Below, in pieces: positions 51,570 to 62,833 of a stretch of DNA of 64,000 nucleotides. Within the stretch, counting starts at the first letter, position 1; each line of letters opens with the position of its first letter. The notes under the pieces are model-generated. The model was not told the DNA's origin. It did no database searches and was given only the letters and a program-made list of their open reading frames with translations. The translations under genes and the position numbers were made by a program. Source of the stretch: Daphnia carinata (Eukaryota > Arthropoda > Branchiopoda > Diplostraca > Daphniidae); NCBI RefSeq assembly GCF_022539665.2, contig NC_081335.1, forward strand, positions 7,440,001 to 7,504,000, read 5' to 3'.

Positions 51570-53525
51570 CGTTCCACCAACTGGATGAGTTGGGAAGAAC
51601 AAGAGGAACCCATCTCCGAAATACCAGTTACCACAGTGATATCTCCGCGGGGAAGACTGGATGGGTCGCAAGTGCCGAGCCCACCGAGAATCGTTACCCC
51701 GCCCGTGCCAGAGGAACCGGAGCTGACCGTCCTGGCCGGAGCCGGGAGCCCACTTCCTCCCGAAGCTGACGAGGGCCGGAGAATTCAACGCCCACTACGC
51801 AATAGGCGGCCTCCGTTGTGCTACGGGCTAGCCCTGTTGGCCCAATTGTGCCTCTTGTTAACAGTGTCCGGTGAACCTCCCGTTTCCGATCTAGTAGTCG
51901 GAGGTAGCATTCCTCGAGAAGGGGCAAGTGGCCTTCAGCGAGTCCACATGGACCATTGTGACCGAGCTGGCGACTAGGCCCGCCCTAACTATGCTGGAAC
52001 GTATCGACTTCTGGCTGTGCGACTTAAAGCCTTACGTCGGGGACAACAAATTCCAAGTCATGCCCAAGAATACATGAAGGCCCGGAAGCAGCGAGCCGCG
52101 GACCTCATGTTGAAAACGAAGGAACGGCTCACCCCTGTGGTGGTAACCCCGACGCGCGCCTACCGTCGGGTGCGAAGGGTGATTGATAGAGGGGGCGACC
52201 TGTTAAAATGGATGTTCGGCACCGCCACCGAGAAGGTCGTGCTTCATGTTAGTCAGACCGTGTCCCGGACGTTGGAGCAGAATAAGGGATAGCCCATCTT
52301 GTGGAGCACCAGGCAACGGTGGTCAACGCCACCCTGTGGGAACTATAGTCACACGCGGAAATATTACGTGGCTTGCTGACCGAAGACAATAATCTGTCCA
52401 CTTCTTTCCGACATTTACAGGCCCAAGTTCTGCGCACACAGGAAGCGGATGAGGAGAGGTGGGTGACATGGCTCGCGGTCGACCGAGCCTTTGAAACAGT
52501 GGAACAAGGCCTAACATGGTTGGAGGACTTCGCCACCGATGAAGAGGCAGGATTGAGCGCCATGGCCGGGGGACACCTCCCCGCAAGACTTTTCCCACCG
52601 AAGCAAGTCAGGACAGTTTTGGAATCAATTCATCGACAACTGCCTCCCGGTTGGGGCCTCATGACCGGTTCCGGGCTTGGGGATACCTGGACCTTGTACC
52701 GGGATGCTAAAGTGAGGTTAAGAGTAGCAGAGGGTGTCATCCGGATCCTCAAGGACCTCCCCCTTGTGGATCGGAACCACCTATTCCACCTATATCGGAT
52801 CGTCAATTTACCGAAGCGATAGAAAACGGCAGAACCGGCAGACAATTAGAGCTACCAGAGACTATCGCCCTAGCCCCCGACCTGCAGGTCTTCGTGGAAT
52901 TGACCCCAGGAGAGACCTCTCATTGCGGGGGCGAAGTTCCTATATGCCGCTTTTACACTGGGTTGTTACGCAAGATTACAAGACCCTCTTGCACTTTCGC
53001 ACTTTGGAGAGATGACGTGGGAGGTGCGGCGCTGGTGCCATCGGCAGCTAACAACTTGGGAGGGCTCCCGCACGGCGTACCTCGGACGACGATGTTGGAT
53101 GCTTTCGGCTACTAAAAGCCAAGAAATTGTCGTATCGTGCCCAACCGTATTCTCGGCTCCTGTAGACACCCCCGACCTATACTCGCCGACAGTTCGACTA
53201 CGGAAGGCGGAGATCATGGTAGCGCCCGTCCCACCGACATGGAACCCTACCGAGCTGTTCGCAGACACCAAGACGCGTGAAGAGGCCCAGCGGAACTTGA
53301 AGGTTGTCTAGGATTTGCTGCGGAAAAAAGACTAAACTCCGGCATAAGAATTTTCCGATTACGATTGGATTGCGTCCCTTATCAGCACGATCATTCCGAC
53401 GCTGGTGGTGGTCGGGTGGCTAGACCTTCGGGTTCGACAGCTGGAGGTCCGTCTCGCCCAGCACGAGTCATTGGAGGACGCCGAACGGGACGAGTCGCCG
53501 GCGGTAGAAGGAGCAGTTGGTGGAG
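51570..53525 (+). pseudogene. env: F-type env of G8, multiply frameshifted
   Basis: A proline-rich linker after integrase leads to a hydrophobic leader (ALLAQLCLLLTVSGEPP, about 51,825-51,875), then VAFSESTWTIVTELA, a central part with GGDLLKWMFGTATEK (about 52,190-52,240), the block AGGHLPARLFPPKQ (52,560-52,605), a Cys-containing distal part, and a C-terminal membrane helix with LISTIIPTLVVVGWL (about 53,375-53,425). The block order matches G9 env and the baculovirus F/errantivirus Env type. Stops or shifts near 51,975, 52,290, 52,822 and 53,115 inactivate it. 53,526-53,747 is T-rich noncoding sequence. Confidence 0.75.
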
Positions 53526-53747
53526 CTCCCTCATGAGCGTATCGTACTTAACGCTCTTTACGTTTTTTTCTCCTTCTTTCTTTTTTTCTCTCTTTTCTTT
53601 GTTGGTGGTTGTTTTTGTTTTATTTTGTTTTGTTTTTTTGCCATGGATGTCTATCCCGTTGCCGTTTACTTGCTATCTGTAGCTGTTAGCCTATCTGTTC
53701 TTGATCGTGTCGGCCATTCAGGGTCTTACTGGGGACGAGTAGGGCTT

Positions 53748-53933
53748 GAAGAGGGGGATCTGTCGTGACCATCGAACCGGACGCACTCCAATTCCAGTCG
53801 ACTTCGCCACATCCGCCGGGATTTGTCGCCGTTACACGAGATCGGTGTGACCGGACGGTCACCGGATCCCATCCGGTTGGACTCGGCCGATCGACTGTGT
53901 TGTGGGCGGCTGACGGGCTCAACTCTAGTAGAG
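53748..53933 (+). repeat. G8 polypurine tract and truncated 3' LTR
   Basis: GAAGAGGGGGATC (53,748-53,760) precedes TGTCGTGACC. The LTR matches the 5' copy with some substitutions and stops at 53,933, where family B sequence begins. Confidence 0.85.
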
Positions 53934-54215
53934 AGATGAAGCTGACAAGTATTGTGATGACATGTTGGAATCCTACCGAAGCCCAGAAGCCCATTCTGAG
54001 GATTCAGAAGACGAACACAACTGGCGTAAGGAAAAGAGGCGTTTCAACAGGGAAATGCGGAAGCGGACCAGGGATTTGGCGGACGAACTTCAACTTCATA
54101 TCCCATAACCCCAAGCCCACCTCTCTACGGATGGTTTCCCGAGGATTGGAATCCTCACTACCGTTGCAGATTCTGCAAGAACAATTAAAGAAGAAAGACA
54201 GATGAAGATTTTTTT
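53934..54215 (+). pseudogene. Accessory family B relic
   Basis: In overlapping frames this stretch encodes an acidic/basic helix (EDEHNWRKEKRRFNREMRK) and then PLYGWFPEDWNPHYRCRFCK before a stop. The last block is like PPLYSFLPEQW in the 10-kb ORF and PPQIWALSQWW in the 63-kb ORF, followed by a Cys pair. A frameshift separates the two parts. It sits between the truncated G8 LTR and the G9 LTR and belongs to an otherwise missing element. Confidence 0.5.
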
Positions 54216-54273
54216 TTCGTCTTTATAAAATTTATCTCTTTTTGTAGTGCTTTTCTTGTGGCCTATCATATTG

Positions 54274-54686
54274 TCACGTGGAATCCAAGGACACACACGT
54301 GTTAATGGATTTCACGTGAAACTCTTCTCTCGTCCTGGACTGTAAGGTCAAGTAGAGTTATCTACTTGACCATCTTAACTACTCCTTCCGTATAAACTTT
54401 CTACTTTACCCTAGAAAAGGGTTAGAACGTTCGTAGCGGTCATTTAGGTGTTATTTAGATGACCATCTTTCCCTAGATTCTTCCGGCGTCACCCGGTAAC
54501 AGGGTGACTCTTGCCTTTAAATACCCCGAGCCTAAGTAGGTTCGGGGTTCAGTCTTCTCCAGAAAGTGCCTTAGATTGTTCCTTCCAAATGCACTACGTT
54601 CTCCTCTAAACACTGTCTCAAGTGATCTTACTTCCTAACCTCGGTCCCCCCCCGCAATTCCCCGTCACAATTGGTGGAGATACAGG
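54274..54686 (+). repeat. 5' LTR of G9 (396 bp) and primer site
   Basis: TGTCACGTGG (54,274) to CCGTCACA (54,669), then AT and the primer site TGGTGGAGATACAGG (54,672-54,686). The start and the interior near 54,310 contain CACGTG-type palindromes, which are candidate bHLH or CREB-like sites. TTTAAATACC near 54,515 is the TATA candidate. Confidence 0.88.
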
Positions 54687-54858
54687 TCGCATTTTTTGTT
54701 CTGTTTTCTTGTTTATCGTTCTTCTTCTTTTGATTTTTTCCCCAGGGGGGAATTTTACATTTCCTTTCGCTTCCTTCATTCGGCTCTCTTGTTCTGATTC
54801 TTGTTTCGTAGAAACTCTTCCCTACAGTCCGTTTACTCCTTATAGCAAATTATTGTTT

Positions 54859-55212
54859 TACCCCGTTTAAATCGTCTTTCGTTGAGCCCCGTTCGTATTT
54901 TGTACTCAACGCGTATTCCGTTCGAACCCGTTTAAATCGTCTTTCGTTGAGCCCCGTTCGTATTTTGTACTCAACGCGTATTCCGTTCGACCCCGTTTTA
55001 ATCGTCTTTCGTTGAGCCCCGTTCGTATTTTGGACTCAACGCGTATTCCGTTCGACCCCGTTTAAATCGTCTTTGGTTGAGCCCCGTTCGTATTTTTTTT
55101 TTACTCAACTCGTATTCCCGTTCACCTCATTTAATTCACCTTTCACTCAGTTCCGTTCGTATTCCCTATTCAACCCGTGTTTCATTTCACCTCGTTAAAA
55201 TCGTCTCTCGTT
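54859..55212 (+). repeat. 65-bp tandem repeats in the G9 leader (about 5 copies)
   Basis: Units of the form CCCCGTTTAAATCGTCTTTC ... GTATTCCGTTCGA. The first four are very alike; later ones decay. They fill the space between primer site and gag start. Confidence 0.9.
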
Positions 55213-55348
55213 TCATGTACTTTGTTCCTTTATCTCGCCGATCAATTTTTGAAAACTACGTAGTTTCCGTGTGTTTTTCTCGGATCTACGTTTCGTGAAC
55301 TTGCTAAAGTGGTATCCCCAACGGGTATGTTCTTGTGAGGTGTTATAC

Positions 55349-56570
55349 ATGAGTGAAATAAAAAAACGATCTTCACGCTATCCAACGTGTGGACGGCCCC
55401 CCAGCCGGCGACTACACCCTGAACTTTTTCTTTCATCTCGACTTCCACAACTGGGAGACACATACACGAATACGGAGCAAACAGTTGCACGCGCCACACC
55501 TCAGACGCCGTCTTCCTCGAGTTCGGTTTTCTCGGAAGAAGCTTCGTTGACACAGCACGGCACTGACGAGGATTCTTCAGAAAGTTCATCAGCGGATTCC
55601 GACAATTATTCCTCGTCTAGTAGAGCTTCCCTACTGCCTCCTTTACGTATATTCCCTTTGGCAAACATGGCGGCAAGCGTTCAAAAGTTCATCGCACCCC
55701 CCATCTTTTCAGCTTCGCCGGAAGAAGACGCAGTGGATTGGCTAGAACGGTTTGAATTAGGTGCAATAATCGGTGGTCAGATGCCGATCAAGCGAGAAAT
55801 TTCGTGATGTATCTAAAGGGGCCAGCTCGTAAATGGTTCCTCGTGCATGCTCATCCGAATCATTGGGACGATCTACCGGCACGTCCAGACCCAACTGATC
55901 CCACATTACCCAACCTACCGGCGGCTATCGGTTTAAAATCGCAATTTTCGGCGGCTTTCCGACAAGCAAATTTTTCACTAGTACAGGAGTGCAAACTCAG
56001 ACAGAGGGAACAAGGAAATGAGGAAGACGTAGTGGCATATTTTTACGACATAATAAACATGTGTCGCATAGTCAATCCGACTATGTCGCAGGAGCAGCAG
56101 CTCCAACACTTGTATCGTGGATTGAAACCAACATTATTACAAAAAATCTATCCCCTACAACCTGCATCGACGACGGAATTCCTGGACGTAGCCAAATTAC
56201 ACGCTGAGGCCAACAGTTTAGTAAACCGAAAAGTTCTATCACAATCGCTGTTAGCCGTGACTCCAGACGTTCCTAATTCATCAACAGCGGCGTCGACGTA
56301 ACTGGTCAAGGAATTAGCGGGATTGTTAACCGGTCTTCAACAAACGATTGAACATCTCAGTAACCCTCAGACAGCCGTCTCACCGCGAACGCTCAACGCT
56401 TCGGGAGCACCTAATTGGAATCAGTCGGGTCGCAATAGAAGGACGACGGAAGGACGTTTCATTTGCGGTTTTTGTTCAAAGGCGGGACATACGTTGCTTC
56501 CAAAACCCATCTTCCTCATATTATCGAGGACAGGATTTCCGATTTCAACAAAACAACAGACAAGAACAAC
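55349..56570 (+). pseudogene. gag: G9 gag, frameshifted
   Basis: ATG at 55,349. A Ser-rich, acidic N-terminus leads to IAPPIFSASPEEDAVDWLERF. The frame breaks near 55,790 and resumes at 55,804 with YLKGPARKWFLVHAHPNHWD, FSAAFRQANFSLVQECKLRQ and HLYRGLKPTLLQKIYP (capsid). A stop follows at 56,299, then a zinc knuckle start CGFCSKAGH near 56,462 that shifts frame before its last Cys. Close to G5 gag (34,482-35,646) in the capsid. Confidence 0.85.
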
Positions 56571-56647
56571 CAGTTAACAATAATCAGCAGGGACTTTCAG
56601 GCCCACGAAATAATGTACAGCACCGGCCAGTTAATAATATTTAAACG

Positions 56648-58213
56648 ATGCCGTCTGGGGACGCGCAAAATTGTTCAGCTTTTCCAATTCATCACATCGA
56701 TTTTCCTGTTCCGGATCACTATCTTCAACAAGAGACCGATGGTGACCTTGTTCCACCAACGGTTTCGCAACCTAACATCTGCCATCACCAGGAGGACAAC
56801 GGAGCTTGGAGGTCAGATACATCCCGCTTAATTAAAGAAATGGTAACGTGTGGGCCAGTGACTACCAATGCGGTGATTGACACTGGTGCAGCGATTAGCG
56901 TTATGTCTCCAACACTTTTACATCGTACTGGCTACCTTCTTCAAGAATGGCACGGACCGGCCATCGTCCTAGCAAATGGAACTCGTGCTGTGCCATTAGG
57001 GGGGGCACAGATTTCCATCACATATCGCAATAAAACGGTTTCAGGAACAGGAGTAGTATTGCCCATGAATGAGATTGAGTTTTTAATGGGAAACGACTTT
57101 TTGCGACAATTTGGACACCTTTATGTGGATTACACTGGCGAACAAGCACACGTTATTTTGGGGGACCTGCCATTTTTTGCGTTGAATTTCCCGGAACCAC
57201 CCGTTCGACACACTAAACTTTGGTCGCTGGAAGGGTGTATAATTCGGGCATTTTCGGTCGTACCGGTTCTTACGACTTTGGACACTCAGTTTCCCGGGGT
57301 TTTTTTGTTTACCCCGTCGGAAAAGTTGCTATCAACTAAATCACTGTCAGTGGGTCATGCAGTGCTGTCTAACACAACACGATCGCTCCCAGTGACCAAT
57401 CTGTCCGCCATTCCGGTCTGGTTAAACAAACATTCTACTCTAGGGACTCTCCAACCTTATACGGACGACGTGGTAGTTTGTGATCTCCCTGACTCGTTTG
57501 ATGGAGCGAACCAAGTCGTTTCAAATGATACCCTACCGTTGGAAGAAAACATGTCAGAGACCAGTCTCGAAACCAACATTAATCCTGACTTGAGCCCGCA
57601 ACAAAACCTCTCTCTGATGGCTCTGCTACAAAGTTATCGGCAAACGTTTGCACTATCAGATACGGATATCGGTTACTGTACCGTGGCAGAACATCCAATA
57701 AATCTGAAAGAAAAGGCGGCATTCCTCTGGGAAAATGAACAACGAAACAGCTTTACGGTTCTCAAAAAAGCATTGACATCAGCACCCATATTGGCACATC
57801 CAGACTACGAATCCCCAATGATTATGTCAGATGCGTGCAGCTATGGCATCGGGGCTGTTTTGTCACAATCAAAGGATGGAAAAGAATTTCCCTTGGCGTA
57901 TGCCAGTCGGCTGCTCTCAAAAGCCGAACTAAACTACTCCATCACAGAAAAAGAGTGCTTAGCGCTTATCTGGGCTTTGCAGACATTACGAGGTTTCATA
58001 TGGGGGTGTAAGATCATTATCATCACGGACCACGAAGCCCTTTGCTGGTTACGCACGAAGAAAGATTTGGCCGGTCGATTGGCACGTTGGAGACTCTGTC
58101 TGTTAGAATATGAAGTAGAAATTCGATACCGCAGTGGGAGATTACACACTAATGCAGACTGCCTCTCACGTTTTCCGCTCAATTCCGCGGATACAAACGA
58201 CGAAGAAAGATGA
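56648..58213 (+). CDS. pol: G9 protease fused to RNase H; reverse transcriptase deleted in frame
   Basis: Open frame of 521 codons; the first ATG may not be the real start. The protease shows AVIDTGAAISVMS and EFLMGNDFLRQF. After about 150 residues of the usual linker, TVAEHPINL (the start of RT) is followed directly by KAAFLWENEQRNSFTVLKKA, which is the connection domain just before RNase H. The whole RT catalytic part, including YxDD, is absent. Measured against G8 this is about 0.8 kb or 275 codons. RNase H is complete: MSDACSYGIG, SITEKECLAL, TDHEALCWL, NADCLSRF. The frame is intact on both sides of the joint, so it may be an old deletion kept open by trans-complementation, or a recent one. 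Confidence 0.88.
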   Translation: MPSGDAQNCSAFPIHHIDFPVPDHYLQQETDGDLVPPTVSQPNICHHQEDNGAWRSDTSRLIKEMVTCGPVTTNAVIDTGAAISVMSPTLLHRTGYLLQEWHGPAIVLANGTRAVPLGGAQISITYRNKTVSGTGVVLPMNEIEFLMGNDFLRQFGHLYVDYTGEQAHVILGDLPFFALNFPEPPVRHTKLWSLEGCIIRAFSVVPVLTTLDTQFPGVFLFTPSEKLLSTKSLSVGHAVLSNTTRSLPVTNLSAIPVWLNKHSTLGTLQPYTDDVVVCDLPDSFDGANQVVSNDTLPLEENMSETSLETNINPDLSPQQNLSLMALLQSYRQTFALSDTDIGYCTVAEHPINLKEKAAFLWENEQRNSFTVLKKALTSAPILAHPDYESPMIMSDACSYGIGAVLSQSKDGKEFPLAYASRLLSKAELNYSITEKECLALIWALQTLRGFIWGCKIIIITDHEALCWLRTKKDLAGRLARWRLCLLEYEVEIRYRSGRLHTNADCLSRFPLNSADTNDEER

Positions 58214-58276
58214 GTTACAATTGGAACTCTTAGTTACGCAAACAACGAATTATTCACGAACGAAGACTGGGACGAG

Positions 58277-59755
58277 TTGACTGCTAAACAACGGAACAAC
58301 CATTTGTGGAGATCGATTATTACAAAACTGGAGAATAACCGATCGGCGGGTAGACGATTTTGCTTAAAAAATTGGAAACTATTCAAAATTAAACACCTTT
58401 GGGGTCAGACATATCTTCGCTTGTGTGTTCCTTCAGAATATACGCATATCGTTCTGACTAAATACCATGACGATCCTACAGCTGGGCATTTGGGGATTCA
58501 CAAAACTCTTGAAAAAATTGGACAACGCTTTCATTGGCCCGGTTTAGAAAAGGAGGTAGTGTCTTACGTTAAATCTTGCAAGCTTTGTCAATCCCGAAAA
58601 AGTCCAAAAATCAAACCAGCAGGACTATTACAGGAGGACTAGCCAGGACTATCCAGCAGGATTATTACAATGCATTCGAGTGTCTCGCCCATTTCAAAAT
58701 GTGGGGATTGATCTACTGGGGCCGTTCACGATGTCCCACACCGGGAATAAAATGATCATTGTAGCGGTTGATTACCTCACTAAATGGGTCGAACTTTCAC
58801 CATTGCCTTCAGGGAAGGCGGATGTAGTATCAAAATTCTTGGTGGAACATATTGTGTTGCGTCACGGAATGCCGGAAAAACTCATATCAGATCGCGGAAA
58901 GTGTTTTATGGCTGACATCACACAAACCGTTCTACGTACCTTAGGGATTCAACACAAAACGACATCTAGCTACCATCCACAATCAAACGGCCAGGTTGAA
59001 AGGATGAACCACACATTGGCAACCATGATTTCTATGTATATTTCCGAAGACCAAAAAAACTGGGATGCACAAGTAAAACAAATTTGTTTTGCATATAACA
59101 CTTCACGACAAGATTCTACTGGGTTTTCCCCATTTTTTCTGCTATATGGGCGAGAGCCAGTACTCCCAATCGATTTGCTAGTAGGTACATGCCCGCAGGC
59201 CTGGGTACCGGAATCACAGGAAGTGTTACCATACGCTGAACAATTATTGTTGGACCTCCAAAATGCACGACACATAGTTCGGCGTCGGATACAACACGTA
59301 CAAGAAAAACAGAAGAAAGGGTATGATGCCCGACATAGCAACCTCACCTTCCAAAAAGGTGATTTAGTTCTAATTTACAAGCCTATCCGCAAAAATGGAA
59401 GATCAGAAAAATTACTCCATCGCTGGATTGGTCCTTACATTGTGCTACGACAAACAACCCCGGTAAACTATGAAGTGCAGCTACAACATAGCAAGAAAAA
59501 AACGGATATTGTACATGTAGTGTGCATGAAAATGTTCGTCGAACGTATCGTCGAGCCGGATCCACCCACTCTCTTCGCGTCGTACAAACTACCCCTACCA
59601 GATCAAGATGTGACGGAACGCAGGCAACTACATTCCCTGCCTCCGCAATCGCGCTCGTTAGATGTTGCTCCCGAAGCTACTGTTGAAGTTACAGAAGCTA
59701 GGTCGCCCCAACCGCCAATTCCAATAACCGAGCAATCAACAATAAACAACCGAGG
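58277..59755 (+). pseudogene. pol: G9 integrase
   Basis: The HHCC finger is at 58,460-58,606 (HDDPTAGHLGIHK ... CKLCQSRK). A short imperfect duplication (58,616-58,668, AGCAGGAcTATTACA copied as AGCAGGAtTATTACA) introduced a TAG at 58,640-58,642. The core then continues from about 58,680: VAVDYLTKWVEL (Asp 1), LISDRGKCFM (Asp 2), NGQVERMNHTL (Glu), followed by VQEKQKKGYDARH and the GPY/F block WIGPYIVLRQTTPVNYEV. All catalytic residues are present. No stop separates the integrase from env. Confidence 0.85.
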
Positions 59756-61733
59756 CAACCCAATTGATTTGCCCCCACGTATCCGGCGCAAACCCAATTT
59801 TTTCATAGCCGGACTCATCTATCTTCTGTTACTGGGGATTGGTAACGCGCTGCCGTCGAAAGACGGCATTATAATCCGGCATACGGCAATCTTTAAAGAA
59901 CAGCCTAGCATTTCTATCAGCGAATCTTCCTGGACGGTAGTTACGGACGTCCTGCTTCATGACGCCGAAACATCAATTGCAGCAGTAGAAGACCATCTGG
60001 TGAAACTCTCTCGAGTAGCACACGCTCATCACATGGATGGCATCAAATTTGAAAAAGACGACGTGCGTACAGCATGGAAGGACACCATCAGCTTTATGGC
60101 TGCCAATAAAATTGAGAACCAAGTACGATTAATGGGGCGGATATTGAATGATTCTAAGACTCGCCTTGCAACATGTTCTCTCACATTATCGGGGGCACGG
60201 CGGCCAAAACGGGGTATCCTGGACCTGGGAGGTACTACGTTGAAATGGCTATTCGGAGTATCGACTCAAGCAGATCTCCAAGACCTCAATTCTCGCATCG
60301 AAGCTTTGTCGAAATCGGATAAAACCGTAATACACCTGCTGGATCAACATGCGTCAATTATCAACGAGACTCTACAAATCACACGATCCAACTTGGCCCT
60401 TCTGACAGAGCTACAACATCAGTCGAAGATTTTAACACAAAGAGTAGATTACATCATGGACTACATTAAGTCTTATGAATTGATTCATGTACAACAAACG
60501 CAATACTTTGCAGAATTAGACGCGACATTTACAACCATGGAACACATTTTAGGGTGGCTACAGTAACAAATTGAGTCATGGGAAATCGGGTTATCTGCCT
60601 TGGCCAATGGACGACTCTCGCCACAAATGTTTTCACCAACGATGCTTCAAATGGTAATAGCTGACATCAATATTAACCTCCCATTGGGCTGGGCGATTCC
60701 ATCCGAAGATTTATGGGTTATCTATCGCGAAGCACGAGTGTCAGTTGCAGTCGTTAATAATCATTTTCGCCTGTTCATTGATATTCCTATCTATGACCAT
60801 GCTCAACACTTCAATCTGTTTCAGATCATTTCTCTTCCCAAACCAACAAAAAACGGTTCACACGGGGTGCGTTTTACCAACATTCCGGATTTTTTGGCTG
60901 TTGCGCCAGATCTTGATACATTCATCGAACTTTCCAGTATAGAAATTTTAAATCGCCGTCAACTTGACAAACAACTTTGCGCTTTCCATACTGGATTCTC
61001 CAAACGGGGGGCCCGTACATCCTGTGCTGTTGCCTTATTTACGAATGACGTTTCACCAATTGGTTCTTACTGTCAAACTCAATTTGTACAGTGGAATGGC
61101 CCGGAAGTAGCATATTTAGGCCAAAACCAATGGGCCTTTTCGGCCGTAAACCCTCATAGTGTGGTGTTCTCCTGCCCACCGGATAACAAACGACCCCCCC
61201 CCCCAACCCCGCAAAGATTACAGTTACCTCCTATTGGATACTTCGAGGTTCCCTCGGGTTGCACGGCCAGAACCGATCACTGGATTTTTCCAGCCAGTTT
61301 GGAAGGTTCCACGGTGTCCACAGCTATCGCACTCCAAATTCCGAACTTACCAGACTTTCGTCCCAATATCACGTATAATAAAGCCGCAACCGTAATCCCA
61401 TTCCCGGTTACCAACACCTCTCATTTAACTCGCATGAGTGAATTATTGTTACAACAGACAGCTGTAGAAGTGAAAGCATCGATGATGCATGACCAAATTG
61501 TGCGTTTGCTGGACTCTTCCAGTCCAACGGCCACCCATCAATGCGCTTACCCTTATGAATGGGTGGTAGCGTTTACTCTCTTAACCCTCGGTTTAGGTGG
61601 GCTTACTGTCTTCACTTTGCTCCTGTCCCGCCGGATGATGAATCATCTTCGCCAAAGCAACGAAGTTTACGAAATCGCCGATTATAATCCCGTGCGGCCC
61701 ACTGGACCGCCGACGCTGGAGGAAGACAACTGA
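59756..61733 (+). pseudogene. env: F-type env of G9 with one in-frame stop
   Basis: Continues the integrase frame. A hydrophobic segment (FFIAGLIYLLLLGIGNA, 59,800-59,850) acts as signal peptide. Then come ISISESSWTVVTDVLL, a basic RPKR motif at about 60,200 resembling a furin cleavage site, followed by ILDLGGTTLKWLFGVSTQ, the position of the fusion peptide in baculovirus F and errantivirus Env proteins. A long heptad-repeat helix (60,270-60,540) follows. A TAA at 60,564-60,566 interrupts the gene, but the frame continues cleanly: ANGRLSPQMFSP, a Cys-rich distal part and a membrane helix (VVAFTLLTLGLGGLTVFTLL, about 61,563-61,622). Apart from the stop it looks whole. It would be the surface fusion glycoprotein. 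Confidence 0.85.
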
Positions 61734-61774
61734 TTCTTTCGTGTTGATTTGGCCCATCGGGTCGATGACCTCCT

Positions 61775-62066
61775 CGTGGGGGGATCTGTCACGTGGAATC
61801 CAAGGACACACACGTGTTAATGGATTTCACGTGAAACTCTTCTCTCGTCCTGGACTGTAAGGTCAAGTAGAGTTATCTACTTGACCATCGTAACTACTCC
61901 TTACGTATAAACTTTCTACTTTACCCTAGAAAAGGGTTAGAACGTTCGTAGCGGTCATTTAGGTGTTATCTAGATGACCATCTTTCCCTAGATTCTTCCG
62001 GCGTCACCCGGTAACAGGGTGACCCTTGCCTTTAAATACCCCGAGCCTAAGTAGGTTCGGGGTATG
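61775..62066 (+). repeat. G9 polypurine tract and truncated 3' LTR
   Basis: GTGGGGGGATC ends at 61,786 and TGTCACGTGG follows at 61,787. The LTR is nearly identical to the 5' copy until GGTTCGGGGT, where it ends; about 115 bases are missing. Confidence 0.88.
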
Positions 62067-62272
62067 ATATGGGGTATGATTCTATTCTTGTGTCTCTTTG
62101 TCAACTTTTAGCATGTTTTGCATTCGCTTATCCGACAAACAATGTACTTGTCAGTTAGATACAAATTTTGGGTATACAATTTTAATTTTGCGTCTTACGC
62201 ATAATAAAAAAGGGGAGAAGAAAAAAAAGGGGAATTTTTCTTTTCTTTAACGAGCCACAGTTGGTGGAAACG
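62067..62272 (+). repeat. G10 LTR end and primer site (inferred)
   Basis: An AATAAA signal at about 62,203, then GCCACA ending at 62,259, two bases, and TGGTGGAAACG at 62,262-62,272. This repeats the ACA-NN-TGG arrangement of the other elements. The left end of this LTR is not identifiable. 62,273-62,833 is AT-rich leader with a TATATA tract near 62,400. Confidence 0.4.
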
Positions 62273-62833
62273 TTGAAAAAAATTAAAAATTAATAATAAA
62301 TAAAAGCTGAAATTCAAATATAGCTAAGAGAAGAGTAGTATTACACTACTGTAATAGAAATTGGATAAGCGAACGGCAAGGTTGCGAATACAGGATGACA
62401 TATATATATATTTTCAAATATATATATATAGAATCTTATAGTTTTTAAATTGTATCAATTGTTATTTCGGTTATATAGATATATGCTTATTATATATTAA
62501 TTATTGTATATGCTTTGCATTTCGTGGAAATTGTAATCTGTTCCCTTCTTCATGTTATCCATATACGGTTGCCCCTTCGCTTGCTTCGCAACAAAAACGG
62601 ATTCAGAAACAAAAGAAGACTTGCTTACAACATCAAGAAGAAACAATTAAAAAAGACGTTAAACGTGTCGTTATTAGAATCGAAAAAGAAGAAATTTTTT
62701 TAATTTTTTTTTATCAATCCCAAGTAGTTATTTCAAGAAAGCTGACAATGACATTATTTCCCTATATAACAAACATGAAGCTCAGGACAGGAATCAATCC
62801 TTTCTCACAATTTTTGAAAATCCTTTTACAAAA

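Larger units (their letters stand above)
46999..53933 (+). mobile_element. G8: env-bearing Gypsy element lacking the integrase core
   Basis: 5' LTR 46,999-47,244, gag-protease, RT and RNase H, a shortened integrase, an F-type env and a polypurine tract followed by the first 173 bases of the 3' LTR. Higher GC than its surroundings. Several frameshifts; old but well preserved. Confidence 0.88.
54274..62066 (+). mobile_element. G9: env-bearing Gypsy element lacking reverse transcriptase
   Basis: 5' LTR, primer site, a leader with 65-bp tandem repeats, gag, protease joined directly to RNase H, integrase, F-type env, polypurine tract and a 3' LTR truncated at 62,066. The LTR halves are nearly identical over about 280 bases. 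No target duplication can be checked because the 3' end is lost. Confidence 0.88.

Noticed and set aside
60564..60566. Programmed stop readthrough in G9 env
   Set aside because: The context after the TAA (CAAATT) does not fit the known CARYYA readthrough motif; a single nonsense mutation is simpler.
62395..62435. TATATA tract as a promoter
   Set aside because: A dinucleotide repeat in AT-rich sequence, with no supporting spacing to a gene start.
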